Positions 1-7,882 of a DNA stretch of 64,000 nt are shown piece by piece. Source of the stretch: an uncultured Siphonobacter sp. Its GTDB lineage: Bacteria; Bacteroidota; Bacteroidia; Cytophagales; Spirosomataceae. The stretch covers positions 558,001-622,000 of the forward strand of contig CAJYIW010000002.1 in the NCBI GenBank assembly GCA_913775095.1, written 5' to 3'. Numbering within the stretch: position 1 is the stretch's first letter; every line of letters starts with the position of its first letter. A program made the position numbers and the translations under genes. Under the pieces are notes generated by a model that saw nothing but the letters and a program-made list of their open reading frames with translations, searched no databases and was not told the origin of the DNA.

Positions 1-1013
1 TGGATGATACGGTAACACCGGCCGAAAAAATGTTCATTCGTAACAACGGGATTGTTCCCGAAACGATTGACGTAAAAGGCTGGACGCTAACCATCAACGG
101 AGAATCGGCCATGACTAAAAAGGTATATACCCTGGAGGATCTGAAGAAAAAATTTAAAGCTCATACCTATCAGCTGACGCTGGAATGCGGCGGAAACGGC
201 CGGGCGGGTTACTTCCCCAGCACCTCCGGAAATCAGTGGACCAACGGAGGCGTTAGTTGTGCGGAATGGACCGGCGTACGATTACGGGATATTCTGGAGG
301 ATGCCGGAATTAAGGAGGACGCCGTTTACATCGGCTATTATGGCAAGGATATCCATCCCAGCCGTGAGCCGGGTAAAGTAGTCATCTCGCGTGGAGTTCC
401 CATCAAAAAAGCTCTGGAAGAGGAAACCCTCATTGCCTGGGCCATGAATGGAAAAGACATTCCAGTCGTGCATGGGTATCCCCTGCGATTGGTCATTGGG
501 GGCTGGCCCGCTTCGGTTTCCGGAAAATGGTTACATACCATTTCCATTCGCAATAAAATTCACGACGGCCCCAAGATGACGGGGAAAAGCTACAAAGTGC
601 CCATTAATCCCGTGGAACCGGGCGTAGATCCGCCGGAAGATCAGTTTCGGATTATTGAATCCATGCCCGTTAAATCGCTGATTACCTATCCTCAAACGGG
701 GGCTATGCTGGCATTGGGTAAGCCTTTGCAGGTACGGGGTCATGCCTGGGCGGGAGATTTGCAAGTAAAACAACTGGAAGTCTCGATTGACTTTGGAGCC
801 ACCTGGCAGAAAGCCGATCTCAAGGCCCCTAAAAACCGTCTGGCCTGGCAACACTGGACAGCAGAACTGACGTTTCCGAAGCTGGGGTATTATGAAGTCT
901 GGGCCCGGGCTACGGATTCAAAAGGAGTGAGTCAGCCGATGGTGATGCCCCAGTGGAATCCCGAAGGATACATCAATAATTCCTGCCATCGCATTGCGGT
1001 AAAGGTGGTTTAA
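1..1013 (+). CDS. Sulfite-oxidase-type molybdopterin oxidoreductase, 5' end outside the window
   Basis: Molybdopterin (sulfite-oxidase fold) catalytic subunit, probably a periplasmic sulfite dehydrogenase that passes electrons to the cytochrome c encoded next. The frame is open to the window edge and reads DDTVTPAEKMFIRNNG, the usual N-terminal part of the Mo-binding domain, so the ATG at 30 is internal and the true start lies upstream. The Mo-ligating cysteine is in ECGGNGR (codon 186-188). The second half has the Mo-co dimerisation domain (RGHAWAGD near 735-760) and the typical ending with QWNPEGY and CHR. The family also includes nitrate-reductase-like and uncharacterised members, so sulfite as substrate is inferred from the fold plus the cytochrome partner. 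Any signal peptide is outside the window. Confidence 0.85.
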   Translation, partial: DDTVTPAEKMFIRNNGIVPETIDVKGWTLTINGESAMTKKVYTLEDLKKKFKAHTYQLTLECGGNGRAGYFPSTSGNQWTNGGVSCAEWTGVRLRDILEDAGIKEDAVYIGYYGKDIHPSREPGKVVISRGVPIKKALEEETLIAWAMNGKDIPVVHGYPLRLVIGGWPASVSGKWLHTISIRNKIHDGPKMTGKSYKVPINPVEPGVDPPEDQFRIIESMPVKSLITYPQTGAMLALGKPLQVRGHAWAGDLQVKQLEVSIDFGATWQKADLKAPKNRLAWQHWTAELTFPKLGYYEVWARATDSKGVSQPMVMPQWNPEGYINNSCHRIAVKVV

Positions 1014-1029
1014 TCCGGTAGAAACTTTT

Positions 1030-1425
1030 ATGAAATACCTATTCGTTTTATCGGCCTTTTTGTTGCTGGGAAGTGTCGCCTGGACTACCCGATCCGGAAA
1101 TACGCCTCCTGGAGTGGTTCAACAGGCCTGGGCTGATTCCGTGAAAAAAGACCCGGAAACGGGCCTGGCCGCAGATACGGATTTGCCTTTAATTAAGGCC
1201 CATTGTACGGCGTGTCATTCCAGTAAGTTGATAACGCAAAACCATTTTACCCGTACGGGCTGGGTGGACAAAATCCGCTGGATGCAGAAGTATCATAAGT
1301 TATGGGACCTGGGCCCATCGGAAGTGGCCGTGCTGAATTACCTGGAAAAATACTACGGTCCCGCCAGGCAAACTTTCGACGGACGGAGAAAACCACTGGA
1401 GAAACCCGGTTGGTATAAGCTTTAG
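1030..1425 (+). CDS. Monohaem cytochrome c, likely electron acceptor of the upstream molybdoenzyme
   Basis: 131-residue secreted c-type cytochrome. An N-terminal hydrophobic signal (MKYLFVLSAFLLLGSVAW) precedes one haem motif, CTACH at about residues 59-63; a methionine in the WMQKYH segment could be the distal ligand. It begins 16 bp after the molybdoenzyme stop, so the two are probably co-transcribed. The arrangement matches SorA/SorB-type sulfite dehydrogenases, where the small cytochrome takes electrons from the Mo subunit. The role is inferred from gene order; the haem motif is seen directly. Confidence 0.82.
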   Translation: MKYLFVLSAFLLLGSVAWTTRSGNTPPGVVQQAWADSVKKDPETGLAADTDLPLIKAHCTACHSSKLITQNHFTRTGWVDKIRWMQKYHKLWDLGPSEVAVLNYLEKYYGPARQTFDGRRKPLEKPGWYKL

Positions 1426-1470
1426 GGTTTTGGGCCGCCGCTGCGGTTTTGGGTTTTGAGTTTGAAAGTC

Positions 1471-1930
1471 AAAACTCGTAAAGGTAGGGGAGACGTTTGG
1501 AAATGGAAGTGATAACCCCAACGGGGTTCAATCTGAGTAGCCCCGGATGTTAATCCGGGGTTATGACCGGGACTACATTCTCTCTCCCGCCCCGGTTGGT
1601 GTCCCCACCAGCCGGTTGTAATTGGTTGGTGAGGACACCAACCACGGCAGCAGGCGTAGAAGCGTAATAACGGGATTGCATCTTCCGCCTCGGCTGGTGT
1701 CTTTACCAGCCAGAATTAAAAAGTGTTTGGCCCCAACCACGGACGTAGAGACGTCGATTTATCGCGTCTGGGTAGAGGCAGATTGTTACTTTTCTATGAT
1801 TTTCACTACCCAGCAGAGACGATCCCAACAGTCAGTGTAATGGAAACCACACGGTTTAATAGACTCGAAAGAATAAACAAAAGTGGCTGGTGAAGACACC
1901 AGCCAGGGGCATAGTTGGTAAGGACACCAG
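1471..1930. repeat. Array of short hairpin modules filling the 1426-1956 gap
   Basis: No credible gene lies in this 531-base gap; it is built of short inverted repeats. Examples: AACCCC-aac-GGGGTT at 1514-1528; CCCCGGA-tgttaa-TCCGGGG at 1541-1560; GGTTGGTG-agga-CACCAACC at 1624-1643; GGCTGGT-gtcttt-ACCAGCC at 1692-1711; GGCTGGTG-aaga-CACCAGCC at 1885-1904. The lead-in 1471-1500 and the following modules recur in the same order at 26281-26547. A G/T-rich tract (ttttgggttttgagttt) lies at about 1447-1463. The segment acgtcgatttatcgcgtct near 1751 also recurs near 7137. Confidence 0.85.
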
Positions 1931-1956
1931 CCATGAAGAAACAATATTGCTTCTTC

Positions 1957-2502
1957 TTATTTTTTCGTCAGCGTAAACTGATTTTTGACGTCAATAACTT
2001 CCGCAATTTTGGCGAAAACCAGCTTCGGAACTTCAATTTTATGATCGACCAGGGCTACCTGAAAATCAGATTGTAAGGTAATTTTGTTACCCTGAACCGT
2101 CAGCTTCCCCGGAAGCGTTCGCTCTTTCTTTACGCCGTGTAAATCGAATGTCCCGGTGGCCGAAACCTCGTAAGTTCCCGGTTTGCTCAGATCGGGCATG
2201 GGCTGGATTTTCCCCCGGAACAGAGCATACGGGTATTTTTCCGATTCCACATAATTTTCATTGAAGTGCTCCTGCATCAGTTTATTCGGGAAATTAAAGT
2301 CCGTCATGGCCATCCGCACCACGAGTTCTCCGCTTTGCGTGTTAAGCACCGCTCCGGCTTTCCTGTTAACGGCCGAGATGTTTTCCACTGGTGTTTTCGA
2401 GAAAAAGCTGCTTTCTCCCGTTTGGGTAATAAAGAGCTGAGCCTGAGCCGATCCCGCTACGAATAGCAGCAAAGTCAGCGTGTTTAAAAGGGCTTTAGTC
2501 AT
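1957..2502 (-). CDS. YceI-like periplasmic lipid-binding protein
   Basis: 181-residue secreted protein of the YceI/lipocalin-like family, whose members bind polyisoprenoids or amphiphiles in a beta-barrel pocket. There is a Sec signal (MTKALLNTLTLLLFVAGSAQA), then a typical YceI body: MTDFNFPNKLMQEHFNENY, the YPYALFRGKI strand and a GTFDLHGVKKER segment. It is the last of three closely spaced minus-strand genes (Rieske 3896, DUF5777 3425, YceI 2502; gap of 11 bp to the DUF5777 gene). This trio suggests an envelope electron-transfer or lipid-quinone function. The ligand is unknown. Confidence 0.85.
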   Translation of the reverse strand: MTKALLNTLTLLLFVAGSAQAQLFITQTGESSFFSKTPVENISAVNRKAGAVLNTQSGELVVRMAMTDFNFPNKLMQEHFNENYVESEKYPYALFRGKIQPMPDLSKPGTYEVSATGTFDLHGVKKERTLPGKLTVQGNKITLQSDFQVALVDHKIEVPKLVFAKIAEVIDVKNQFTLTKK

Positions 2503-2513
2503 CGCATCAAAGG

Positions 2514-3425
2514 TTAACGTTTGCGGTCGAAACTGAACGTACGGGAAATGTTGAAGCCGTAATGAATGTCTCCCCGAAAGAAATTGCCCGTCGTTTGAGT
2601 CAGGAATTGCTTTTCAATCATTCCCTGAGAATTAGTAAAGTGCAGCTGGAAAACGTGACCGCCCGTTTCAATATCCACCCCAACAGCGAAAGCATTGTAC
2701 GTAGTAGCCCCGCCCGGAGCAGTATTTCTCTGGTCTGAACTCAGGAATCGGGCGAAATATTCTGCATTAACGGAAACCCGTTTGCTGATTTTATAACGGC
2801 CTCCAATGCCTACAGCCGCTACGGATTCAGGCCCCGTTTCTGCTTTGCCTAAGGTCACAAAGGTTGGCGTGACCTGTAGGGAAAATTTATCATTGAACTT
2901 GCGGGCAATCAGAGCCTGGAACGTCCAGTTCTGGCGTTCGCCATTGTTGTAATAAAGCGTACTGCTGGCGTTTTCCCGCGTGGGCTGGGTAACGATGGCA
3001 TCCGAGGCAAAAAGGGTAATACTGACTGGTGATGAATGGTCGCCCGTACTTTGCCGGATCAGGCGATATTTCGCGTAAAGATCTACCGTTTTCTGGATAC
3101 TGCTGCGTCCAATTCCGACGGTGAGACGATCCGTGATTCCGTAATCAAGCCCGAGCCGGATGTACGCTTCGTCCATACCGTAAAAGTTGTCTATTCCCGA
3201 ATTCAAACGCCCGAAACGGTGCGAAATCAGAAAATCCAGGTGCCTGCCCTTGACCGTTTCAACAGTATGCCCATTCATTAGGCGAGTGCCTTTAAACGTG
3301 GCTGAAGTATAGGTTTTGGTAGCGGGCTGATCCAGTGATTTCAGTAGGTCATCATCCTGGGCCAAAGCTTTTTGCCCAAGCAGACTTAATCCCGATAAGA
3401 GAAAAAAACAGAGAGGATAGTTCAT
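2514..3425 (-). CDS. DUF5777 family outer-membrane beta-barrel protein
   Basis: 303-residue protein with a Sec signal (ends ...GQKALAQ) and a body of alternating strands. It matches the family annotated DUF5777 in Bacteroidota: ATFKGTRLMNGHTVET, an SHRFGRLNSGI segment, and DYGITDRLTVGIGRSS. It ends in aromatic-rich strands (GFNISRTFSFDRKR), as expected of an outer-membrane barrel. It lies 27 bp after the Rieske gene and 11 bp before the YceI gene, so it is probably the middle gene of an operon. Function unknown; a role in the outer membrane is inferred from the strand pattern. Confidence 0.8.
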   Translation of the reverse strand: MNYPLCFFLLSGLSLLGQKALAQDDDLLKSLDQPATKTYTSATFKGTRLMNGHTVETVKGRHLDFLISHRFGRLNSGIDNFYGMDEAYIRLGLDYGITDRLTVGIGRSSIQKTVDLYAKYRLIRQSTGDHSSPVSITLFASDAIVTQPTRENASSTLYYNNGERQNWTFQALIARKFNDKFSLQVTPTFVTLGKAETGPESVAAVGIGGRYKISKRVSVNAEYFARFLSSDQRNTAPGGATTYNAFAVGVDIETGGHVFQLHFTNSQGMIEKQFLTQTTGNFFRGDIHYGFNISRTFSFDRKR

Positions 3426-3452
3426 GGAAGATGGCTATTCAAATGGAAAAGA

Positions 3453-3896
3453 CTACTCCGTTACCCGCAGGGTGGTCCCCGTAAGTTCGGTTTTATACTG
3501 TTTGAGAGCGGAGGTTGCCGGGCCTGCGACCACTGCCCCGGTCGTGCTGAAGCGGGAGCCGTGAGCCGAGCAGTAGAAATCATTGTTGGAAGAACGATAC
3601 TGGACCGATACACCCTGGTGCGTGCAGGCCTGCGAAACGGCAATGTAAGCCCCTGCCGAGGTGCGGGCCACAATGATTCCGCTGACGTAGACGTACCCGC
3701 CGTTGGTGTTGAGGGCGGCGTAGGCGGCATTCGACAGATCCAGGGTTAATCCGGTGTTTCCGGTGCCAGGACCATTGTTGGGATCAATAGCTTCATCTTT
3801 CTCGTTTTTACAACCCGAAAGGCAGTGCTGTAGTACGATAGCTCCGATACTGGTTCCTACCAGCGTCATAAATTGCTTCCGATCCATTGATTTCAT
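3453..3896 (-). CDS. Rieske [2Fe-2S] lipoprotein
   Basis: 147-residue Rieske-fold protein. The cluster motifs are CTH (CTHQGVS) and, about 19 residues on, CSAHGSRF, giving two Cys and two His ligands. The N-terminus MKSMDRKQFMTLVGTSIGAIVLQHCLSGC has a twin-gene-like leader and a lipobox LSGC, followed by a charged stretch KNEKDE that may act as a Bacteroidota surface-export signal. The likely role is single-electron transfer at the envelope. It starts a probable three-gene operon with DUF5777 and YceI genes. No oxygenase subunit is nearby, so a ring-hydroxylating function is unlikely. Confidence 0.85.
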   Translation of the reverse strand: MKSMDRKQFMTLVGTSIGAIVLQHCLSGCKNEKDEAIDPNNGPGTGNTGLTLDLSNAAYAALNTNGGYVYVSGIIVARTSAGAYIAVSQACTHQGVSVQYRSSNNDFYCSAHGSRFSTTGAVVAGPATSALKQYKTELTGTTLRVTE

Positions 3897-4049
3897 GTCG
3901 TTGTTTGGGATTTATAGAGTTGAAAAAAGGCAATACAGAGGTGGGATAGCCCGGAGCTATCTAACCGTACGATCAGAAATAGGGTAGCGTTGCAGCCTTG
4001 TAATAAAATAAAGGTTACTACAGATACTTAGCTGTTAAAAATCAGATAA

Positions 4050-5366
4050 TTAGTGGTTTTTAAGTTGATAACGTAAGGAAAAAAAGACACCGCTGCTTCG
4101 AAGTCTGACATTACCAAACCCTACTCCCCCCAGGGGCGTTTTCACGAATGGCTCTATACGTACCATCAATCTGGGGAGAATGGGGCGTTCCACACCCAGC
4201 GAAATGTTGGCCGTGGCTAACCAGTGATTCCCCGTCCGGTTTTTCTCCAGTTCATACGAATAGGTGGGGTATTGGTAATAATAATCCTCCTTGAGCATCA
4301 GATACGAAGTGCTGCCGACGCTGACAAAAAACTGGTTTTGTTTCCATTTCCAGACATCGTAAGTAATGGTCAGGGGAACATCCAGCATTCGGCAGGCGGC
4401 ATCGATGGCGTCCGGGCGTTTATACGCAGCCCAGTATCCCGGATACGGCCGGTAATCATAACTGCTGGCGGAATAATTCTTCAGCGAGTAAATAATTCCC
4501 GCTGACGCCCGCCAACGCGGAGCAAAACGATATTCGAGCTGTAAACCCGTATTGTAACCCGTAGCGGCTGCCCGCCCCGGCACCTGCGTGAAATCCGGCG
4601 ATAGCATCAGCTGTAAAGCCCAGCGGCTGTAAGGTCCTTTTGCCGGCTTCTCCGGAGCAGACTCCAGTTCTGGCGTTTGCCAGCTCAGATCTACGGGTAA
4701 CAACGGCCCGCTGGCTGGCTTCAGTCGGGATACATCGAACGCTGCGACCGTATCGTCCAAACTGCTGTCAGAAGCTGAATGAGGACTTCCGGCGAGTGTT
4801 TCTGTCTCAGTATCCAGATCCAGAGGATCAGAATCAGAGCGTTTGTGACCTGATTTATTCCGCGAAGCCACCGCAGCAAATGACTTCCGCGAAGCCTGTT
4901 TTGGAGTAACGGCTGCCCGAGGATACATCGACTTGTTAGCCAGCTCTACGGGCTGTTTAGAAACGCCGGGCTTTAATTCCGGCTGGCTGACGGAAAGCGG
5001 ACGGTTTGTTTCCAGAGTATGTATAGAGCTGCTGTCGATAACGTTTAAGGATCTTTCTGATCGGGCTTTTAAGTCTGACACCTCAGAAGTCGTAGCCATC
5101 GACTCTCCCGGAGCCTTACGGACTCCTGTATCTTCGGGTTGAACCGCCTGACTGCTGAACCAGAATAAGCCCATCATGGTCAGAATAACGATTCCTTCAA
5201 TCAGCGTAAAACGTTTCAGTTTGGTTTGAAAATACCGATCTCCATCGAGCTTCTGCTCCATGCGTTTCCAGGCCTCAGGATCGAACGGAGGCTCAAATCC
5301 CGAAGCAGCTTTCCGGAACAGGTCGTCCAGCTGGTCGTCAGGCATATTTGGAGGATCGTTCTTCAT
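4050..5366 (-). CDS. Membrane-anchored barrel-like protein, probable partner or regulator of the ECF sigma factor
   Basis: 438-residue protein in three parts. Residues 1-60 are charged and soluble (PDDQLDDLFRKAASGFEPPFDPEAWKRMEQKL), the pattern seen in Bacteroidota sigma-linked proteins. Residues about 62-82 form one membrane segment. A long Ser/Thr/Pro-rich linker (about 90-225) leads to a C-terminal domain with alternating aromatic strands (LQLEYRFAPRWRASAGI ... GVFFSLRYQL) resembling a PorT-type outer-membrane barrel. Its start overlaps the sigma gene by 29 bp, so the products are translationally linked. An anti-sigma or signal-sensing role is inferred from context only. Confidence 0.65.
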   Translation of the reverse strand: MKNDPPNMPDDQLDDLFRKAASGFEPPFDPEAWKRMEQKLDGDRYFQTKLKRFTLIEGIVILTMMGLFWFSSQAVQPEDTGVRKAPGESMATTSEVSDLKARSERSLNVIDSSSIHTLETNRPLSVSQPELKPGVSKQPVELANKSMYPRAAVTPKQASRKSFAAVASRNKSGHKRSDSDPLDLDTETETLAGSPHSASDSSLDDTVAAFDVSRLKPASGPLLPVDLSWQTPELESAPEKPAKGPYSRWALQLMLSPDFTQVPGRAAATGYNTGLQLEYRFAPRWRASAGIIYSLKNYSASSYDYRPYPGYWAAYKRPDAIDAACRMLDVPLTITYDVWKWKQNQFFVSVGSTSYLMLKEDYYYQYPTYSYELEKNRTGNHWLATANISLGVERPILPRLMVRIEPFVKTPLGGVGFGNVRLRSSGVFFSLRYQLKNH

Positions 5367-5922
5367 GACTTTTTTTTAATAGTTCCTTCAACTGCTGACG
5401 GGCTTTGGCCAGATTGGATTTAGAAGTGCCTGCGTTAATGTTCAGTTGCTGAGCTACTTCTTCGTGCGTATAACCATCAATGACGTATAGGTTAAATACC
5501 GCCCGGTATCCCGGACTCAACTGCTGAATCAGGCCAATCAAATCTTCATAAGCCAGCCCGTCGAGCGGACTTTCGGTGAGGGTTGCAGGAACGTGAATGT
5601 CTTCCAGTCCAATCTGACTGGCATATTTAAGCGTACTTCGGTACTGATCAATCGCTGTATTGATGACGATTCTCTTGAGATACCCAATGAACGACGGCAC
5701 CGGATCGTGCTTTTCAATCTGATACTGATGCATGCCCTGGAAAACTTTCAGGAAACCATCATTCACGACCTCCAGACTTACTTCCTTATCGGGACAATAC
5801 CGAAGGGCAATACCCATCGCGAACGAATAAAAAAGCCGGTACAGGTTTTCCTGGCTTTTTCGATCGTTCCGGGTACACCCTTTCAGTAAGGGAAGTAACT
5901 CAGCGGGAGTGATTCTCGTCAC
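5338..5922 (-). CDS. ECF-type RNA polymerase sigma-70 factor
   Basis: 194-residue extracytoplasmic-function sigma factor. Region 2 spans about residues 20-95 (ENLYRLFYSFAMGIALRY, EVVNDGFLKVFQ, FIGYLKRIVINTAIDQYR). Region 4 spans about 125-180, with a helix-turn-helix in LYVIDGYTHEEVAQQLNINAG and KSNLAKARQQL. It is the first gene of a two-gene unit, and its 3' end overlaps the start of the barrel-like protein. The target regulon cannot be read from this window. The 217-base A/T-rich stretch upstream (5923-6139) should hold its promoter, but I see no convincing box. Confidence 0.9.
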   Translation of the reverse strand: MTRITPAELLPLLKGCTRNDRKSQENLYRLFYSFAMGIALRYCPDKEVSLEVVNDGFLKVFQGMHQYQIEKHDPVPSFIGYLKRIVINTAIDQYRSTLKYASQIGLEDIHVPATLTESPLDGLAYEDLIGLIQQLSPGYRAVFNLYVIDGYTHEEVAQQLNINAGTSKSNLAKARQQLKELLKKSHEERSSKYA

Positions 5923-6145
5923 GGTTAAGGTCGTTTCATCTCCTTACTCGGCAGAAAAGACCAAAGGGTTGCCTGAACAAACATAAATTTTCAAAAATTT
6001 TCGTCGATATTAAGTAATGAATTGATTGTTAATAGATTATAAGAAGAATAAATTTTCGAATCAGAACGCATTAACCGGAAAAACTCCGGAAGTGTTCCCC
6101 TTTGACATAAGGAATTGCCACTGATCTTTCACCATATTTGTGCCC

Positions 6146-6973
6146 ATGCAACGAGCCTTATTTTTTCTGATAGGTATCTCTTTTCTGGCCTGCCAGCCTT
6201 CCGCCAAAAGCACGGAGGACCAGCCACAGAAGGATTCTACCCAAACGGTTCAGTCAACTACAGACTCAACCGTAATTGATCTGGTGGCAAAGAAAGCTTC
6301 ACTCGGAACGCCAGAAACGATTACCGTAACGAATGATCCCGTTTTTCACCGGAACAAAACCTTTGCAGCGATTCCGCTGGTGACTGTTTTAAAACAGATT
6401 CCGGCTTATGCCCGCCTGAAACCTGAGGAAACGCAGGTCGTGTTTGAGTGCGAAGATGGCTACAATCCATCAATGCCCTTGTCGAAAGTATTGACCAGCA
6501 AAGCGTATCTGGCTGTAAAAGATAAAGACGCTCCGGCAGGTGAGGACTGGACGACCTTGCAGAAAGGCCCGGAGACGAAGAAAATTGCCCCGTTTTATAT
6601 TTGTTATACTGACGTGAAAGGCGACGATCCAACGTATAAATGGCCGTATAATCTGGTAAGAATCAGCCTGACTTCCGCTTCGAAAGAAACCGCCGCTTTA
6701 TTCCCGAAACACGACGATTCCGTGGTGAAAGGATACGGACTGTTTAAAACCCACTGCTTAACCTGTCATGCGTTGAACGGCGTGGGTGGTACCCTGGGCC
6801 CGGAATTGAATCAACCCAAAAGCGTAACCGAATACTGGAAAACGGAAGATTTAAAGGCATTTATCGCCAACCCGGAGAGCTATCGGAATAAGGTCAAAAT
6901 GCCAAAGCTGGGCTTGAAAAAGAAGGAAATTGACGAGATTGTAGGGTATTTATCCTACATGGCAAAACAGTAA
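6146..6973 (+). CDS. Cytochrome c lipoprotein with an N-terminal molybdopterin-domain-like region
   Basis: 275 residues from the ATG at 6146, preferred over an in-frame GTG at 6140 because the lipoprotein signal MQRALFFLIGISFLAC then starts cleanly. Residues about 50-185 resemble a small sulfite-oxidase-fold domain: IPLVTVLKQIP, CEDGYNPSMPLSKVL, AYLAVKDKDAP, WPYNLVRISL. The usual Mo-ligand motif is not evident. The C-terminal 85 residues are a class I cytochrome c with CLTCH, LGPELN and a distal Met in KVKMPKLGL. It is probably anchored in the periplasm or on an envelope membrane and transfers electrons. The N-terminal assignment is inference. Confidence 0.7.
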   Translation: MQRALFFLIGISFLACQPSAKSTEDQPQKDSTQTVQSTTDSTVIDLVAKKASLGTPETITVTNDPVFHRNKTFAAIPLVTVLKQIPAYARLKPEETQVVFECEDGYNPSMPLSKVLTSKAYLAVKDKDAPAGEDWTTLQKGPETKKIAPFYICYTDVKGDDPTYKWPYNLVRISLTSASKETAALFPKHDDSVVKGYGLFKTHCLTCHALNGVGGTLGPELNQPKSVTEYWKTEDLKAFIANPESYRNKVKMPKLGLKKKEIDEIVGYLSYMAKQ

Positions 6974-6994
6974 ATTTCAGGACGGTCTGGCCGG

Positions 6995-7105
6995 CCTTTG
7001 TTTGTCCGCGACTGTGTCACGGATACTGGAGAAGAGCGTTTCTAACGCTCTGGCGTCGCAGACGCTATTCCCGTAAATCCGCGTTAGAAACGCGGACTAA
7101 CCGTG
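6995..7105. repeat. Triple-hairpin repeat, copy 1
   Basis: A 111-base unit holding three 17-base hairpins of 7-bp stem and 3-base loop: CCGCGAC-tgt-GTCACGG (one mismatch), GAGCGTT-tct-AACGCTC and CCGCGTT-aga-AACGCGG. A second copy lies exactly 200 bases downstream (7195-7305). It starts 22 bases after the cytochrome gene stop. The pattern resembles REP/BIME-type extragenic repeats. Confidence 0.85.
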
Positions 7106-7131
7106 TATTTATCCTACATGGTAAAATAGTA
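7106..7131. repeat. Duplicated 3' tail of the cytochrome c gene
   Basis: Together with the preceding g at 7105, this repeats the last codons of the cytochrome gene (6946-6972): 25 of 27 positions match and both differences are C to T. It lies between the two triple-hairpin copies and shows that the repeat was duplicated together with part of the neighbouring gene. Confidence 0.75.
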
Positions 7132-7194
7132 GTAAAAACGTCGATTTATCGCGTCTCAGCCGGAAGGTGGAAATAAGCCTGAAGGGAATGAAAA

Positions 7195-7305
7195 CCTCTG
7201 TTTGTCCGCGACTGTGTCGCGGATACTGGAAAAGAGCGTTTTTAACGCTCTGGCGTCGCAGATGCTCTTCCCGTAAATCCGCATTAGAAACGCGGACTAA
7301 CTGTG
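7195..7305. repeat. Triple-hairpin repeat, copy 2
   Basis: Second copy of the unit at 6995-7105. Hairpins: CCGCGAC-tgt-GTCGCGG (perfect), GAGCGTT-ttt-AACGCTC (perfect), CCGCATT-aga-AACGCGG (one mismatch). The hairpin that is imperfect in one copy is perfect in the other. The rest of the 6974-7392 gap holds only decayed repeat-like sequence. Confidence 0.85.
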
Positions 7306-7392
7306 AAAGAATGTCATCGAACGGGAACAGAAACCGCTTTTACCCAGACGCCACCATTGGACGTCTCTACGATTAATAAAACTTAGGTTCTT

Positions 7393-7830
7393 ATGAAAAT
7401 CATCTCTACTATTGCCCTGACCCTGACTAGTTTAACTGTGAAAGCTCAGGATACCGAAGCAGTGAAATCAACCATTGACCGGCTGTTTGAGGGAATGTCC
7501 AAACACGATACGGTGGTGGTTCGGAGCGTTTTCCATCCGACCGCTCGCCTGCAATCGGCAGGGCTTGAGAAACAGGGCAAGCCCGTGTTAATGTCTCTTC
7601 CCATCGATGCGTTCATCAAATCCATCGGCAAAATACCCTCGAATGTGACCATTGAAGAGCGTTTGAAGAGTTACGAAATCAAGACCGACGATCGGCTGTC
7701 AACGGCCTGGACTCCCTATGAATTCTACGTGGACGGCAAACTGAGCCATTCGGGCGTGAATGCGTTTCAGTTGTATAAAACCGATCAGGGCTGGAAAATC
7801 ATCCAGATCTGTGATACCCGTAAGCAATAA
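7393..7830 (+). CDS. Secreted NTF2-like (lumazine-binding-type) protein
   Basis: 145-residue protein with a Sec signal (MKIISTIALTLTSLTVKAQ) and one NTF2-like cone domain of the SnoaL/putative lumazine-binding group: EAVKSTIDRLFEGMSKHD, VFHPTARLQ, a central IDAFIKSIGK helix, and the closing strands TAWTPYEFYVDGKLSHSGVNAF and WKIIQI. Proteins of this type are common secreted singletons in Bacteroidota, and few have a known ligand. It is a single-gene unit closed by the hairpin at 7833-7860. Function unknown beyond the fold. Confidence 0.75.
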   Translation: MKIISTIALTLTSLTVKAQDTEAVKSTIDRLFEGMSKHDTVVVRSVFHPTARLQSAGLEKQGKPVLMSLPIDAFIKSIGKIPSNVTIEERLKSYEIKTDDRLSTAWTPYEFYVDGKLSHSGVNAFQLYKTDQGWKIIQICDTRKQ

Positions 7831-7832
7831 AA

Positions 7833-7862
7833 AACGCCGCTGAAGAACATCAGCGGCGTTTT
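7833..7862. terminator. Bidirectional terminator between convergent genes
   Basis: Perfect 11-bp stem AACGCCGCTGA / TCAGCGGCGTT (7833-7843 with 7850-7860) with loop agaaca, flanked by A and T runs. It sits between the NTF2-like gene (plus) and the POT transporter gene (minus). Confidence 0.85.
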
Positions 7863-7882
7863 CTGTATGCAATGATTCGGTA

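Noticed and set aside
1622-1840. 72-codon plus-strand frame
   Set aside because: Made of hairpin-repeat sequence; no protein-like pattern.
6101-6140. Promoter TTTG ... CATATTTG before the cytochrome lipoprotein gene
   Set aside because: The spacer is 28 bases, outside the usual range, and the box would leave no leader before the ATG at 6146.
7167-7376. 69-codon plus-strand frame
   Set aside because: It overlaps the second triple-hairpin repeat; Cys/Arg-rich and unlike a protein.
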